From assembly GCF_018860745.1 (NCBI RefSeq), contig NZ_JAHKPY010000012.1, forward strand, positions 310,001-374,000: 64,000 nt of DNA, in the 5' to 3' direction. How positions within the stretch are numbered: the first letter of the stretch is position 1; every line of letters begins with the position of its first letter. A model generated the notes under the pieces. It was not told the origin of the DNA. It did no database searches and worked only from the letters and a program-made list of their open reading frames with translations. The translations under genes and the position numbers were made by a program. Source of the stretch: Zobellia uliginosa (lineage in GTDB: Bacteria > Bacteroidota > Bacteroidia > Flavobacteriales > Flavobacteriaceae). Below are positions 25,774-35,140 of the stretch, piece by piece.

Positions 25774-27873
25774 ATGAAAAAAACCATATTTACATCCTTA
25801 CTAGTATTGGGTGCAATTAATGTCAAAGCCCAATCCTATGTCGGATTTCTGACAGATAATTACAGTGGTGTCAACAGCTTAATTGCCAACCCTGCACATA
25901 TTACGGATTCTAGATTTAAAACCGATATTAATATTGTAGGTGCAAGCACGTTCTTTAGTAACGATTATTATGGATTAAAACTGGGTGACGTAATCACCTC
26001 AGATTTTGATTTTGATACTGATGGTAAAAAGTACCCCAAAGACAGCAATAATTTCTTTGGTAATGCAGATGTTTTGGGCCCATCATTTATGTTTAACCTT
26101 ACACCCACAAGCTCACTAGCCGTATTTACAAGGGGAAGAGTAGGTTACAATGTAAACAAAATTAATGGCGAAACTTTTGAAAGCCTTTCCAATGATTTTG
26201 ATGAGAACGATGACCTTATGATAGATGAAGAAGATGTTTATCTTACGGCTAATGCATGGGCAGAAATTGGCGTTACCTACGCACAAGTTCTGATGAACAA
26301 GGACCAACACTTTCTTAAAGGAGGTATTTCTTTAAAATACCTATAAGGTATGGGAAATGCTTACGCCAATGGAAAAGACATAACTATAGATTATGATGCT
26401 GATGGCACTCCCTTACAAGGCGGACAAACTACCGGAAGTATAGAATCCGTAGGTGAAGTAAACTATGGCCACAGTGATAATATTGATGATAATTTTGAAG
26501 ATTTTGAAGTTGAAATTGTAGATGGTGCAACTGGCTTTGGTGTAGATTTAGGAGCTGTTTACGAATGGAGACCTGATTACGCATCCTATGCTTCAACCGA
26601 TGGTGCAAACTCATTTAAACATCTGAACAAGTACAAATTAAAATTTGCCCTCTCTATTAGTGATATCGGTTCCATAAACTATAAAAATGGTACTCAGAAC
26701 ACCTATGATATAACAGGCACGGTAAATGAAGACGATTTTGAGAATGAAGACAATTTAGAAGACCTCTTAAACAACTTATATACGCAGACTTCAATAGATG
26801 CCTCAGAAAAATTTACTTTACCAACAGCTCTTCATTTTAACGTAGACTATAGTTTAAACAATAGATTTTACCTGAATTTAAATACTGATTTTTCATTGCG
26901 TTCTAATTCCAAAGTAAATACAAATAGAATACCAACAATGGTTTCTTTTACTCCTCGCTTTGAAAGCAAATGGTTTAGCTTTTACATGCCTGTGAGCCTT
27001 ACCCAAGGCTCAGGAGCACAATGGGGAGCTGGTTTTAGAGCAGGACCTCTATATGTGGGTTCTGGCTCTGTCATGACCTTATTACTAAGTGACAACTCAA
27101 AAGCGGCCGACGTCTATGCGGGATTGAAAATACCGGTATACCAAGAAAAACCTAAAGACAGAGATGGCGATGGCATAGTAAATAGAAAAGACGATTGCCC
27201 TGATGAATTTGGCCCAATTGAAAACAATGGTTGCCCATGGCCTGACACCGACGGCGACAAGGTTTATGATAAAGATGATAAGTGTCCCGAAGAAGCAGGT
27301 GAAGTACTGAACGATGGTTGCCCATTAGTTGATTCTGATGGCGATGATGTACTTGATGAAGATGATAAATGTCCTAACCAACCTGGAGCAGCAGAAAACC
27401 AAGGGTGTCCTTGGCCAGATACAGATGGTGATGGTGTTTTGGACAAAAACGACCAATGTCCTAATGAAATGGGAACCGTTGCTAACTATGGTTGCCCAGA
27501 AACTCCTGAAGTTACCGAAGAAGTTCAAAAACAACTGAACGATTACGCTAAAACCATTCTTTTTAACTCTGGAAAAGCGAGTATAAAAGCAGAATCCACA
27601 AATGTTTTGGTAGACATTATGGGCATCCTAAAAGAGTACCCTGAAGCTAAATTTACAGTAGAAGGTCATACAGACAGCGTGGGTAGCAAAGCTACCAATC
27701 AAAAACTATCAGAGTCCAGAGCCGTATCTGTGAGAGACTTTTTAAATGACAAAGGAATTGACAGCTCCCGTTTAACAGCTGTAGGATACGGAGAAGACAA
27801 ACCTATTGCCTCCAACATGTATAAGGACGGTCGCGCTCAAAACCGTAGGGTAGAAATCAACCTGGTAAAATAG
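25774..27873 (+). pseudogene. OmpA family protein with DUF5723-like barrel and TSP3 repeats, interrupted by an in-frame stop
   Basis: Two reading frames at 25774-26346 and 26350-27873 lie in the same frame and are separated only by TAA at 26344-26346, then GGT and ATG. Read together they make one protein of about 699 positions: signal peptide (KKTIFTSLLVLGAINVKAQ), an N-terminal barrel-like region of the DUF5723 type, four TSP3-like Asp-rich calcium repeats (about residues 465-580), and a C-terminal OmpA peptidoglycan-binding domain (VEGHTDSVGS, RAQNRRVEI). The break falls inside a conserved-looking stretch, ISLKYL then GMGNAYANG, where a Gln codon CAA would need a single C-to-T change to give TAA. 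The 3' part has no signal peptide. Either a true nonsense allele, a sequencing error, or rare readthrough. Confidence 0.8.
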
Positions 27874-27895
27874 AATATCAAAGCCATTTTATACT

Positions 27896-27924
27896 AAAAG
27901 AGCCAGCTTGCAGCTGGCTCTTTT
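27896..27924. terminator. Bidirectional terminator between the OmpA gene and sppA
   Basis: A 13-bp perfect stem, AAAAGAGCCAGCT at 27896-27908 with AGCTGGCTCTTTT at 27912-27924, has the 3-nt loop TGC. It serves both convergent genes. Confidence 0.92.
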
Positions 27925-27948
27925 TATTTCTATACAGTTCTAACAACT

Positions 27949-29712
27949 CTATTTTATATCTAATACAAAGGGCATACGTGCCTGTACTCCTTCTTGATTC
28001 ATAGCAGATTTTACTTGTTTTAAAATCGAATAGGCCTCCGTACCTATTTCTTCTTCTATAAAATCTTGCTTTACTTTGGCACTGGCACCACCTAAATCTT
28101 CCAACAAGCGTTCTATGCCCGATTTATATTTAGGAAATTTCTTAATACCATAATCACCTAGTTCTGCCATTTTTGCAGCTTCTTCAATGGCATCTTCCAA
28201 ATTACCCAATTCGTCTATAAGACCAATACGTTTTGCATCTACTCCACTCCACACACGACCTTGAGCCAAACTATCTGCCACGGTCATACTAATATTGCGC
28301 CCTTGAGAAACCCGCTGTAAAAAGGTATCATAAGTACTTTCAATACTTTCTTGAACATAACCTCTAAACTCGTTGGACATTGGTTCAAAAACGGAATATT
28401 CTACTGAGTTTTTATTTGTACCCACCTGTTCTGCATTGATACCTATATCACCAGCAAGCTCAGTTAAATTTGGCACTGTTCCAAAAACACCTATAGAACC
28501 GGTAACCGTAGTAGGTTCTGCAAATATCTTATCTGCCCCAACAGCAATATAGTATCCTCCTGAGGCGGCCACATTACCCATAGAGACTACAACAGGCTTT
28601 ATCTCTTTTGCCAATGCTATTTCTCTCCATATAATATCGGACGTCAAAGCACTTCCTCCCGGCGAATTTACCCTTAGTACAATGGCCTTTACATCCTCAT
28701 CTTCCTTTGCTTTTATTATTGCCTCATTGATTATTCCCTGTCCAATAACATCAGGGCCTCCTTCTCCATACAAAATTTCACCTTGGGCAAAAACAACCGC
28801 AACTTTATCTTTTCCACTTTTGAGTACCTCCTTATTTGAGCGAACTACATAATCCTGTAATTCAATTATGTTTAGATCGTCATCCTTATCTAGGCTAATG
28901 GCGTTTCTAAGTTTCTGCTCGTATTGATCAAAGAAAATTACATCATCTAAAAGACCATTTTCTTTAGCAAATTCCGGACTTCTTCCGCCTAAAGTATCGG
29001 CGATTACATTTAAATTGGCCGCAGAAATGTTTCTTCCCGTAGAGATATCCTCTATCATAGAGTTCCATAACGAGCCAAGTAATTCTTGTATCTGAGTCCG
29101 GTTTGCTTCACTCATTTCGTTGGAAATAAAAGGTTCCACAGCACTTTTATACTTTCCGTGACGTATGACTTCCATCTTTACTCCGGTCTTCTCCTGTAAA
29201 TCTTTAAAAAACAAAACCTCCGATGATAATCCACGAAAATCCAACCCACCTACAGGATTTATAAAAATAGAATCTGCAACACTCGCCAAATAATAATCCT
29301 TCTGCATGTAAAAATCTCCGTACGTATAGATAAATTTACCGCTGCTTTTAAAATCCTCTAAGGCCTTTCGGATTGACTGTGTTTGCGCCAGACCAGCCAT
29401 CATAAAGTTATTATTAATGCTTATGCCTTTAATATCATCATCGTCTTTCGCAACTACAATGGCCTGAAGAATTTCATCTAGACCTTGTGATTGTTCCATA
29501 AACGCTCCGGTAAACGGATCTGCATCATTATTACCTACATAATCACTGATCGGTAGTTTTAATTGCAGCTCTAAAATGGAGTTTTTCTCAATAGAAACTG
29601 TTTCTTCGGAACTGCTTGCAATACCAACAAAAACAATGACCATTATAAAAATAACACCAAAAGCTATTAAGCAGCCAATAATGGCGGCCAGAAGATTTCT
29701 TAAAAATTTCAT
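27949..29712 (-). CDS. sppA: Signal peptide peptidase SppA, 67 kDa type
   Basis: This 587-residue membrane-bound serine-lysine peptidase degrades cleaved signal peptides. An N-terminal anchor (about residues 5-33) is followed by two homologous peptidase domains, as in E. coli SppA. The lysine lies in HGKYKSAVEPF (about 186-196) of the first half, and the nucleophile is Ser384 in AASGGYY of the second half. I chose the ATG at 29712, which begins the membrane anchor; an in-frame start at 29754 adds 14 residues. It is divergent from folK by 71 nt. Confidence 0.93.
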   Translation of the reverse strand: MKFLRNLLAAIIGCLIAFGVIFIMVIVFVGIASSSEETVSIEKNSILELQLKLPISDYVGNNDADPFTGAFMEQSQGLDEILQAIVVAKDDDDIKGISINNNFMMAGLAQTQSIRKALEDFKSSGKFIYTYGDFYMQKDYYLASVADSIFINPVGGLDFRGLSSEVLFFKDLQEKTGVKMEVIRHGKYKSAVEPFISNEMSEANRTQIQELLGSLWNSMIEDISTGRNISAANLNVIADTLGGRSPEFAKENGLLDDVIFFDQYEQKLRNAISLDKDDDLNIIELQDYVVRSNKEVLKSGKDKVAVVFAQGEILYGEGGPDVIGQGIINEAIIKAKEDEDVKAIVLRVNSPGGSALTSDIIWREIALAKEIKPVVVSMGNVAASGGYYIAVGADKIFAEPTTVTGSIGVFGTVPNLTELAGDIGINAEQVGTNKNSVEYSVFEPMSNEFRGYVQESIESTYDTFLQRVSQGRNISMTVADSLAQGRVWSGVDAKRIGLIDELGNLEDAIEEAAKMAELGDYGIKKFPKYKSGIERLLEDLGGASAKVKQDFIEEEIGTEAYSILKQVKSAMNQEGVQARMPFVLDIK

Positions 29713-29783
29713 GAAAAATGGGTTAGTATTTTTACCCAAAGATAACGAACTCACACCTACTTTTTGTTACTTTGTAATATATT

Positions 29784-30929
29784 ATGAGCAACCCCAAAAC
29801 AGTTTACCTATCGCTAGGAAGTAATCTTGGTGACACTTTGAACAACCTGCAAGACGCAGTTTTCGCCATAAACAATACCGCCGGAGAAGTTGGAAAGATA
29901 TCACATGTCTATCTAACAAGCTCTTGGGGATTTGAGTCGAGCGACTTCATGAACATCTGTCTTTCGCTTAAAACAACAATGGCGCCGCAGGAACTTTTGC
30001 GCACACTATTAAACATTGAGACCAAGTTAGGAAGAAGACGTTCGGTGGAAGATGGCTACCAGCCCAGACCCATAGATATAGATATACTCTATTACGAAAG
30101 GGAAACTTTTATTTCAGAAAATTTGGTAATTCCCCACCCCGAGCTTACCTATCGTAAGTTTGTACTTAAACCTTTGTCCGATATTGCGCCGCAGTTTTAT
30201 CACCCTGTACTGAACAAAGACACCCGAAACCTTATTCAAGAATGTCGTGATAAAGGGAAACTAGAACGTACCACCTATAAATTACACAGAAACCGTTCCG
30301 ACCTTTTCTCGCACGTCAATTTTATTGCCGTAGAAGGTAACATTGGAGCAGGTAAAACTACCTTGGCCAATAAAATTTCAGAAGATTTTAATGGCAAACT
30401 GGTATTGGAACGTTTTGCGGACAACGCCTTTCTACCCAAGTTTTACGAAGATCAAAGTCGTTATGCTTTTCCGCTGGAGATGTCTTTCCTAGCAGATAGA
30501 TATCAGCAGTTTACCGATGATACGTCTCAGTATGATCTATTCAAGAAGTTCATGGTAAGTGATTACGACATTTATAAATCGCTCATATTTGCACGTATCA
30601 CCCTACAACAAGAAGAATTTGACCTCTACCGGAAATTGTTCGACTTGATGTACAAAGAAGTTAAAAAACCCAAGATATACGTCTATCTATACCAAACTAC
30701 AGAACGTTTGTTAGAGAATATTAAGCAGAGAGGAAGAGATTACGAACAGAAAATTGCCCCGGATTACCTTCAAAAGATTAATAAGGGTTACTTTGAATTT
30801 ATTAAAGGATACCCGGAGCAGAATAATTTAATTATTGAAATGGGCGACCTTGACTTTGTAAACAACAAAGATGATTACGAAACCATATTAGAAAAGATTA
30901 CCAAGTTTGCAGTTCATTTGCCTAATTAA
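29784..30929 (+). CDS. folK: Bifunctional HPPK (FolK) and deoxynucleoside kinase fusion
   Basis: The 381-residue protein joins two enzymes. Residues 5-135 are 6-hydroxymethyl-7,8-dihydropterin pyrophosphokinase (LSLGSNLGD, and RPIDIDIL with Asp98 and Asp100), a folate pathway step. Residues 180-380 are a deoxynucleoside kinase with P-loop GNIGAGKT at 185-192 and a lid region with QRGRDYEQ. The fusion is recurrent in Bacteroidota and the joint is clean, with no internal stop or frameshift. It ends tail to tail with the methyltransferase gene, sharing the bases TTAA for both stop codons. Confidence 0.92.
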   Translation: MSNPKTVYLSLGSNLGDTLNNLQDAVFAINNTAGEVGKISHVYLTSSWGFESSDFMNICLSLKTTMAPQELLRTLLNIETKLGRRRSVEDGYQPRPIDIDILYYERETFISENLVIPHPELTYRKFVLKPLSDIAPQFYHPVLNKDTRNLIQECRDKGKLERTTYKLHRNRSDLFSHVNFIAVEGNIGAGKTTLANKISEDFNGKLVLERFADNAFLPKFYEDQSRYAFPLEMSFLADRYQQFTDDTSQYDLFKKFMVSDYDIYKSLIFARITLQQEEFDLYRKLFDLMYKEVKKPKIYVYLYQTTERLLENIKQRGRDYEQKIAPDYLQKINKGYFEFIKGYPEQNNLIIEMGDLDFVNNKDDYETILEKITKFAVHLPN

Positions 30930-31465
30930 GCTTTTAAAGCATTTATTTTAGACCATAAATCCCAAACAACGACACCTGCACTTACAGAAATATTCAAAGA
31001 GTGTTTGGTTCCGTATTGCGGAATCTCAACTACATTATCACTGGCGTCTACGACTTCCTGCGATACTCCTTTTACCTCGTTACCAAATACCAAAGCGTAT
31101 TTTTTACCAACTTCCACTTGCAACTTATTAAGCATAATTGCATTTTCGGCTTGCTCAATAGACAAGACCGTATACCCTTCCCCTACTAAGGTCTTAACCA
31201 AATCAACGGTGTTTTCTTTGTATTCCCAGGCTACGCTTTCCGTAGCACCCAAAGCCGTCTTTCTAATATCTTTATGAGGAGGCTGTGCTGTAATACCACA
31301 GAGGTATATTTTTTCAATTAGAAACGCATCCGAAGTTCTAAAGACAGAACCAATATTGTTCAAGCTTCTAATATTATCCAATACGACAACAATAGGCGAC
31401 TTATCCGCCTCTTTAAAAGCTTCAACATCCAGTCTATCTAATTCTTCATTCTTTAATTTACGCAT
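30926..31465 (-). CDS. TrmH/SpoU family RNA 2'-O-methyltransferase
   Basis: This 179-residue SPOUT enzyme has the three knot motifs: NIGSVFRTSDAF (about residues 36-47), LVFGNEVKGV (about 126-135) and the C-terminal KHSLNISVSAGVV (about 154-166). It lacks the extra N-terminal substrate-binding domain of RlmB, so a tRNA or small rRNA ribose target is plausible but unassigned. The stop codon TAA (30926-30928) overlaps the folK stop on the other strand. Confidence 0.9.
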   Translation of the reverse strand: MRKLKNEELDRLDVEAFKEADKSPIVVVLDNIRSLNNIGSVFRTSDAFLIEKIYLCGITAQPPHKDIRKTALGATESVAWEYKENTVDLVKTLVGEGYTVLSIEQAENAIMLNKLQVEVGKKYALVFGNEVKGVSQEVVDASDNVVEIPQYGTKHSLNISVSAGVVVWDLWSKINALKA

Positions 31466-31624
31466 GTTCTGGTTTCCCGTTAAATATTGATTTTTATTGT
31501 TATTGACAAGGCAAAACGTTGAAGATAAACTTATCCTGAAATATCAACAATAGTTCATCTTCCCTTGAAAAAACAGTACTTTCGTTTTATACTTTCGCCG
31601 TAAAATTAAACTATTCTTATCGCT

Positions 31625-34246
31625 TTGGGAAAAACTGAAAAAACAAAAAAGGTAACGCCTTTGATGAAACAGTATAACACCATCAAGACCAAGTATCCTG
31701 ATGCATTATTATTGTTTCGTGTTGGCGATTTTTATGAGACTTTTGGTGAAGATGCCGTTAGGGCCTCTAAAATTCTAGGTATTATACTCACCCATCGTAA
31801 CAATGGAGGTGACCGTACAGAACTTGCCGGTTTTCCGCACCATTCGCTCAATACGTACTTACCAAAATTGGTAAAGGCCGGTGAGCGAGTTGCTATTTGT
31901 GATCAATTGGAAGACCCTAAAATGACCAAAACCATTGTAAAACGCGGCGTAACCGAATTGGTAACTCCGGGTGTTGCGATGAACGATGACATTCTGAATG
32001 CGAAAGCGAACAATTTTCTTTGCGCTGTTCACTTTGGAAGAAAACTACTTGGTGTTTCGTTCGTAGATATTTCTACAGGCGAATTTTTAACCTCGGAAGG
32101 TACTGAAGAGCAGATTGACAAGCTATTACAAAACTTCACACCCAATGAGGTTCTAGTCTCTAAAAAACATAAAAACGAATTTTTAGACGTTTTCGGAAAG
32201 CAGTTTCATACGTTTTACATGGAAGATTGGGTCTATCAAGATGATTACGCCCAAGAAACGCTTACCAACCATTTCAACACCAGCACACTTAAAGGCTTTG
32301 GTGTTGACCACCTTGGCCATGGTATCATTGCATCCGGTGTAGTTTTACATTATTTATCCGAAACCCAACACAGGCAGCTGCAGCACATCAATAGTTTAAA
32401 ACGCATTGCTGAAGAGGAGCATATTTGGATGGACCGTTTTACCATCAAAAACTTAGAACTTTATCATTCTACCAATCAGAATGCGGTAACGCTTTTAAAC
32501 ATTATAGACAAGACCCTATCTCCCATGGGCGGTCGTATGCTAAAGCGTTGGTTGGCACTGCCCCTAAAGAATACCGAAAAAATCAGTCGAAGGCATCAGG
32601 TGGTTTCCTATTTACACAACAATGATGATACCTTGCTTAAAATTCAGCAACGCATCAAACAAATGGGTGATTTGGAACGTCTTATTTCCAAAGTAGCTAC
32701 CGGAAAGGTGAACCCAAAAGAAATTATTCAGCTTAAAAATTCGCTTGAGGCTGTTATTCCTGTAAAACAACTTACAGCTCAAAGCGATGATGAATCGTTA
32801 CAATTAATCTCAGACCAGCTACATGCTTGTGATTTACTGCGTGGTAAGATCAAAGAGATGATTAACGAAGAAGCCCCTGTTCATATTCCTAAAGGAAAAA
32901 CTATTGCTGATGGTTATTCCAATGAGCTTGACGAACTGAGAGGCTTAGCATTTTCGGGCAAAGACTATCTAGATAAAATGCTAGCTCGCGAAAGCGAGCG
33001 CACAGGCATTACTTCACTTAAAATAGCCTCCAACAATGTATTTGGTTATTATATTGAAGTTAGAAATACGCACAAAGATAAAGTGCCAGAAGAATGGATT
33101 CGTAAACAAACACTAGTAAATGCCGAGCGCTATATTACCGAAGAACTAAAGGAATACGAAGCCAAAATTCTGGGTGCGGAAGAACGCATATTAAGTCTTG
33201 AGCAACAACTCTTTGGGCAATTAGTTGTTTGGGCACAAGAATACATTTCACCAGTTCAAAACAATGCACAGCAAATTGCGCAACTAGATTGCCTCTGTGG
33301 TTTTGCGCAATTGGCTAAAGAGAATAACTATTCAAAACCAGAGATCAACGACTCTACCGAAATTAACATTAAAAACGGTAGACACCCCGTTATAGAAAAG
33401 CAATTACCATTAGGCGAAGCCTATATTGCCAATGATGTGGTTCTTAACCGAGACGAGCAACAGATTATAATGATTACCGGCCCCAACATGAGTGGTAAGT
33501 CTGCAATCTTAAGGCAAACCGCTTTAATTGTACTTCTTGCTCAAATGGGTTGTTTCGTGCCTGCAGAAGCAGCCGAAATAGGTTATGTAGACAAGATTTT
33601 TACACGTGTAGGTGCAAGTGATAATATCTCAATGGGAGAATCTACTTTTATGGTAGAGATGAACGAGACAGCTTCCATTTTGAACAATCTTTCCGAGCGT
33701 AGTTTAGTACTCTTAGATGAGATTGGACGAGGAACGAGTACATATGATGGTATTTCTATTGCTTGGGCTATTAGCGAGTACCTGCATGAACATCCGGCAA
33801 GGGCAAAAACTCTTTTTGCCACGCACTACCACGAGCTCAATGAAATGTGTAACACTTTTGAACGCATCAAGAATTTTAATGTTTCCGTAAAGGAATTGAA
33901 AGACAATGTACTTTTTCTTCGGAAATTGACCGAGGGCGGAAGTGAACATAGTTTTGGTATTCACGTGGCAAAAATGGCGGGAATGCCCTCTCAAGTAATC
34001 CATAAAGCGAACAAAATTTTAAAAAAACTGGAGAAATCGCACTCTAGTGAAGAATTAACCGACAAACTACAAAGCGCCCAAGACGAGATGCAATTGAGCT
34101 TCTTTAATTTAGACGACCCCCTACTGGAACAAATAAAGGAAGAAATCACCTATCTAGATATCAACACCTTAACACCCGTTGAAGCACTTATGAAATTGAA
34201 CGAAATAAAACGATTATTGACCAAAAACAAGAAGGCAACTTCTTAA
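31625..34246 (+). CDS. mutS: DNA mismatch repair protein MutS
   Basis: This 873-residue ATPase recognises base mismatches. The mismatch-reading Phe-x-Glu is Phe36-Tyr37-Glu38 in GDFYETFG. The ATPase has Walker A GPNMSGKS at 619-626 and Walker B LLDEIG with Asp698/Glu699, followed by GRGTST. The start is a TTG at 31625: the family-conserved TPLMKQY already begins at residue 11, and the first ATG is inside it (residue 14), so a TTG start is the reasonable choice. A TACTTTCG box lies upstream. No mutL is adjacent. Confidence 0.95.
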   Translation: MGKTEKTKKVTPLMKQYNTIKTKYPDALLLFRVGDFYETFGEDAVRASKILGIILTHRNNGGDRTELAGFPHHSLNTYLPKLVKAGERVAICDQLEDPKMTKTIVKRGVTELVTPGVAMNDDILNAKANNFLCAVHFGRKLLGVSFVDISTGEFLTSEGTEEQIDKLLQNFTPNEVLVSKKHKNEFLDVFGKQFHTFYMEDWVYQDDYAQETLTNHFNTSTLKGFGVDHLGHGIIASGVVLHYLSETQHRQLQHINSLKRIAEEEHIWMDRFTIKNLELYHSTNQNAVTLLNIIDKTLSPMGGRMLKRWLALPLKNTEKISRRHQVVSYLHNNDDTLLKIQQRIKQMGDLERLISKVATGKVNPKEIIQLKNSLEAVIPVKQLTAQSDDESLQLISDQLHACDLLRGKIKEMINEEAPVHIPKGKTIADGYSNELDELRGLAFSGKDYLDKMLARESERTGITSLKIASNNVFGYYIEVRNTHKDKVPEEWIRKQTLVNAERYITEELKEYEAKILGAEERILSLEQQLFGQLVVWAQEYISPVQNNAQQIAQLDCLCGFAQLAKENNYSKPEINDSTEINIKNGRHPVIEKQLPLGEAYIANDVVLNRDEQQIIMITGPNMSGKSAILRQTALIVLLAQMGCFVPAEAAEIGYVDKIFTRVGASDNISMGESTFMVEMNETASILNNLSERSLVLLDEIGRGTSTYDGISIAWAISEYLHEHPARAKTLFATHYHELNEMCNTFERIKNFNVSVKELKDNVLFLRKLTEGGSEHSFGIHVAKMAGMPSQVIHKANKILKKLEKSHSSEELTDKLQSAQDEMQLSFFNLDDPLLEQIKEEITYLDINTLTPVEALMKLNEIKRLLTKNKKATS

Positions 34247-34302
34247 TTTTTGAGTCTAAAAAAACATCGTTTTTTTATTTTTGAGATTTCATATAAATTT
34301 TC

Positions 34303-34332
34303 TTTGCGTTTTATAGAATTGTATTAAATTTG
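34303..34332 (+). promoter_or_regulatory. Bacteroidota-type promoter for tRNA-Gly
   Basis: TTTG at 34303-34306 and TAAATTTG at 34325-34332 are an exact consensus pair with 18 nt between them. The tRNA begins 48 nt downstream, which leaves room for a short 5' leader. Confidence 0.72.
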
Positions 34333-34379
34333 CATCCGCATCTGTGAAAGATGTCACGTTCTTTACCTTAATACTATAC

Positions 34380-34452
34380 GCGAAAATAGCTCAGCTGGTA
34401 GAGCGCCACCTTGCCAAGGTGGAGGTCGCGGGTTCGAATCCCGTTTTTCGCT
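34380..34452 (+). tRNA. tRNA-Gly (anticodon GCC)
   Basis: The 73-nt cloverleaf has a 7-bp acceptor stem (GCGAAAA with TTTTCGC), a D-arm with AGCTCAGCTGG, anticodon loop CTTGCCAAG and a T-arm GGGTTCGAATCCC. The discriminator is T, and CCA is not encoded, as usual in this phylum. Confidence 0.97.
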
Positions 34453-34456
34453 CAAA

Positions 34457-34471
34457 GAGCAAATTTTGCTC
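34457..34471. repeat. 15-nt inverted repeat directly after tRNA-Gly
   Basis: GAGCAAA and TTTGCTC are perfect complements around one T, starting 5 nt after the tRNA 3' end. It may be a processing hairpin in the tRNA trailer. Confidence 0.35.
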
Positions 34472-34480
34472 AACAAATTG

Positions 34481-34503
34481 AACGCTGCTTACAGCGTTTT
34501 TTT
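34481..34503 (+). terminator. Terminator between tRNA-Gly and tRNA-Leu
   Basis: AACGCTG at 34481-34487 pairs with CAGCGTT at 34492-34498 around CTTA, then a T-run follows. It would end the tRNA-Gly transcript before tRNA-Leu. Confidence 0.7.
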
Positions 34504-34525
34504 GTTAAAGACTTTACCAATAGCG

Positions 34526-34609
34526 GCTCGAGTGGTGGAATTGGTAGACACGTTGGACTTAAAATCCAATGGACATTAGTCCGTACGGGTTCAAGTCCCG
34601 TCTCGAGTA
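34526..34609 (+). tRNA. tRNA-Leu (anticodon TAA)
   Basis: The 84-nt class II tRNA has acceptor GCTCGAG with CTCGAGT, anticodon stem-loop TTGGA-CTTAAAA-TCCAA and a variable arm before the T-arm CGGGTTCAAGTCCCG. The discriminator is A. No promoter consensus is seen between the two tRNAs, so it may depend on readthrough. Confidence 0.97.
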
Positions 34610-34613
34610 CTTT

Positions 34614-34652
34614 AAACCCTTGTTAATCTTCGGATTTTCGAGGGTTTTTTGG
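34614..34652 (+). terminator. Terminator after tRNA-Leu
   Basis: AAACCCTTG at 34614-34622 pairs with CGAGGGTTT at 34639-34647 (one G-T pair) around a 16-nt loop and is followed by further T residues. Confidence 0.6.
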
Positions 34653-34949
34653 TTTATTTTAATTTGTTCTCTCTTATTTTCCTCTCAAAAACCGTTATTT
34701 CCCATATCCCTTTAACGTCCTTAATTACATATACCAATGAGACTCGTACAAAGAAAAATTACTTAATCATTGCGTATAAAAACATTCTTCAAAAAAATTG
34801 CTCACTTTGATTGCAACTACAATAACAAAAACTTAACATCCTAAACTTGCGATACCTATTCATTATGATATGTTACATGCTAAATATTTTTTATGAGGTT
34901 ATTATATATCAGGAGAAAAACAAAAACAGAAAAACATTACAGCAACAAA
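34653..34949 (+). other. AT-rich intergenic stretch without a gene
   Basis: Nothing coding is convincing between the tRNA terminator and the short gene at 34950. The only signal is a weak promoter-like pair, TTG at 34847-34849 and TATGTTAC at 34869-34876 with 19 nt between them, which would produce a transcript covering that short gene. It has two mismatches to TAnnTTTG. Confidence 0.3.
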
Positions 34950-35084
34950 ATGGGGCAATTGACTACTAAGGTCACTTATATTAAACGTTACTTTCTTGGG
35001 TTGCCAATTGGCACCATACAGAAATACCGCAAAACCTACTACGGGAAAATTAAGAACTACGAAGATTGTCAGCTCTTTATTTAA
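34950..35084 (+). CDS. Short hypothetical protein (44 aa)
   Basis: The ORF starts at ATG 34950 (MGQLTTKVTYIKRYF) and is basic and Tyr-rich, ending YEDCQLFI. An in-frame ATG at 34893 would give 63 residues, but the extra 19 residues are Lys-rich without structure. A weak promoter lies upstream, and proC follows 56 nt later, so the two could be co-transcribed. I recognise no domain and cannot assign a function. Codon use looks like ordinary coding sequence. Confidence 0.42.
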   Translation: MGQLTTKVTYIKRYFLGLPIGTIQKYRKTYYGKIKNYEDCQLFI

Positions 35085-35140
35085 ACTAAACCCACAAGAC
35101 CTATCTTTAGCATTTTTAAGTAACCGTTAAAAGCAAATTC

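Noticed and set aside
27160-27500. Apparent repeat array, possible CRISPR
   Set aside because: The repeats are protein-level TSP3 units of variable DNA sequence inside a coding frame, with no uniform direct repeats or spacers.
31625-31663. Missing mutS start as a sign of truncation
   Set aside because: The TTG start gives the normal N-terminus and the conserved TPLMKQY follows at residue 11, so the gene looks intact.
34411-34626. Frame of 71 codons over the two tRNA genes
   Set aside because: It lies over two clear tRNA cloverleaves and has no protein-like character.
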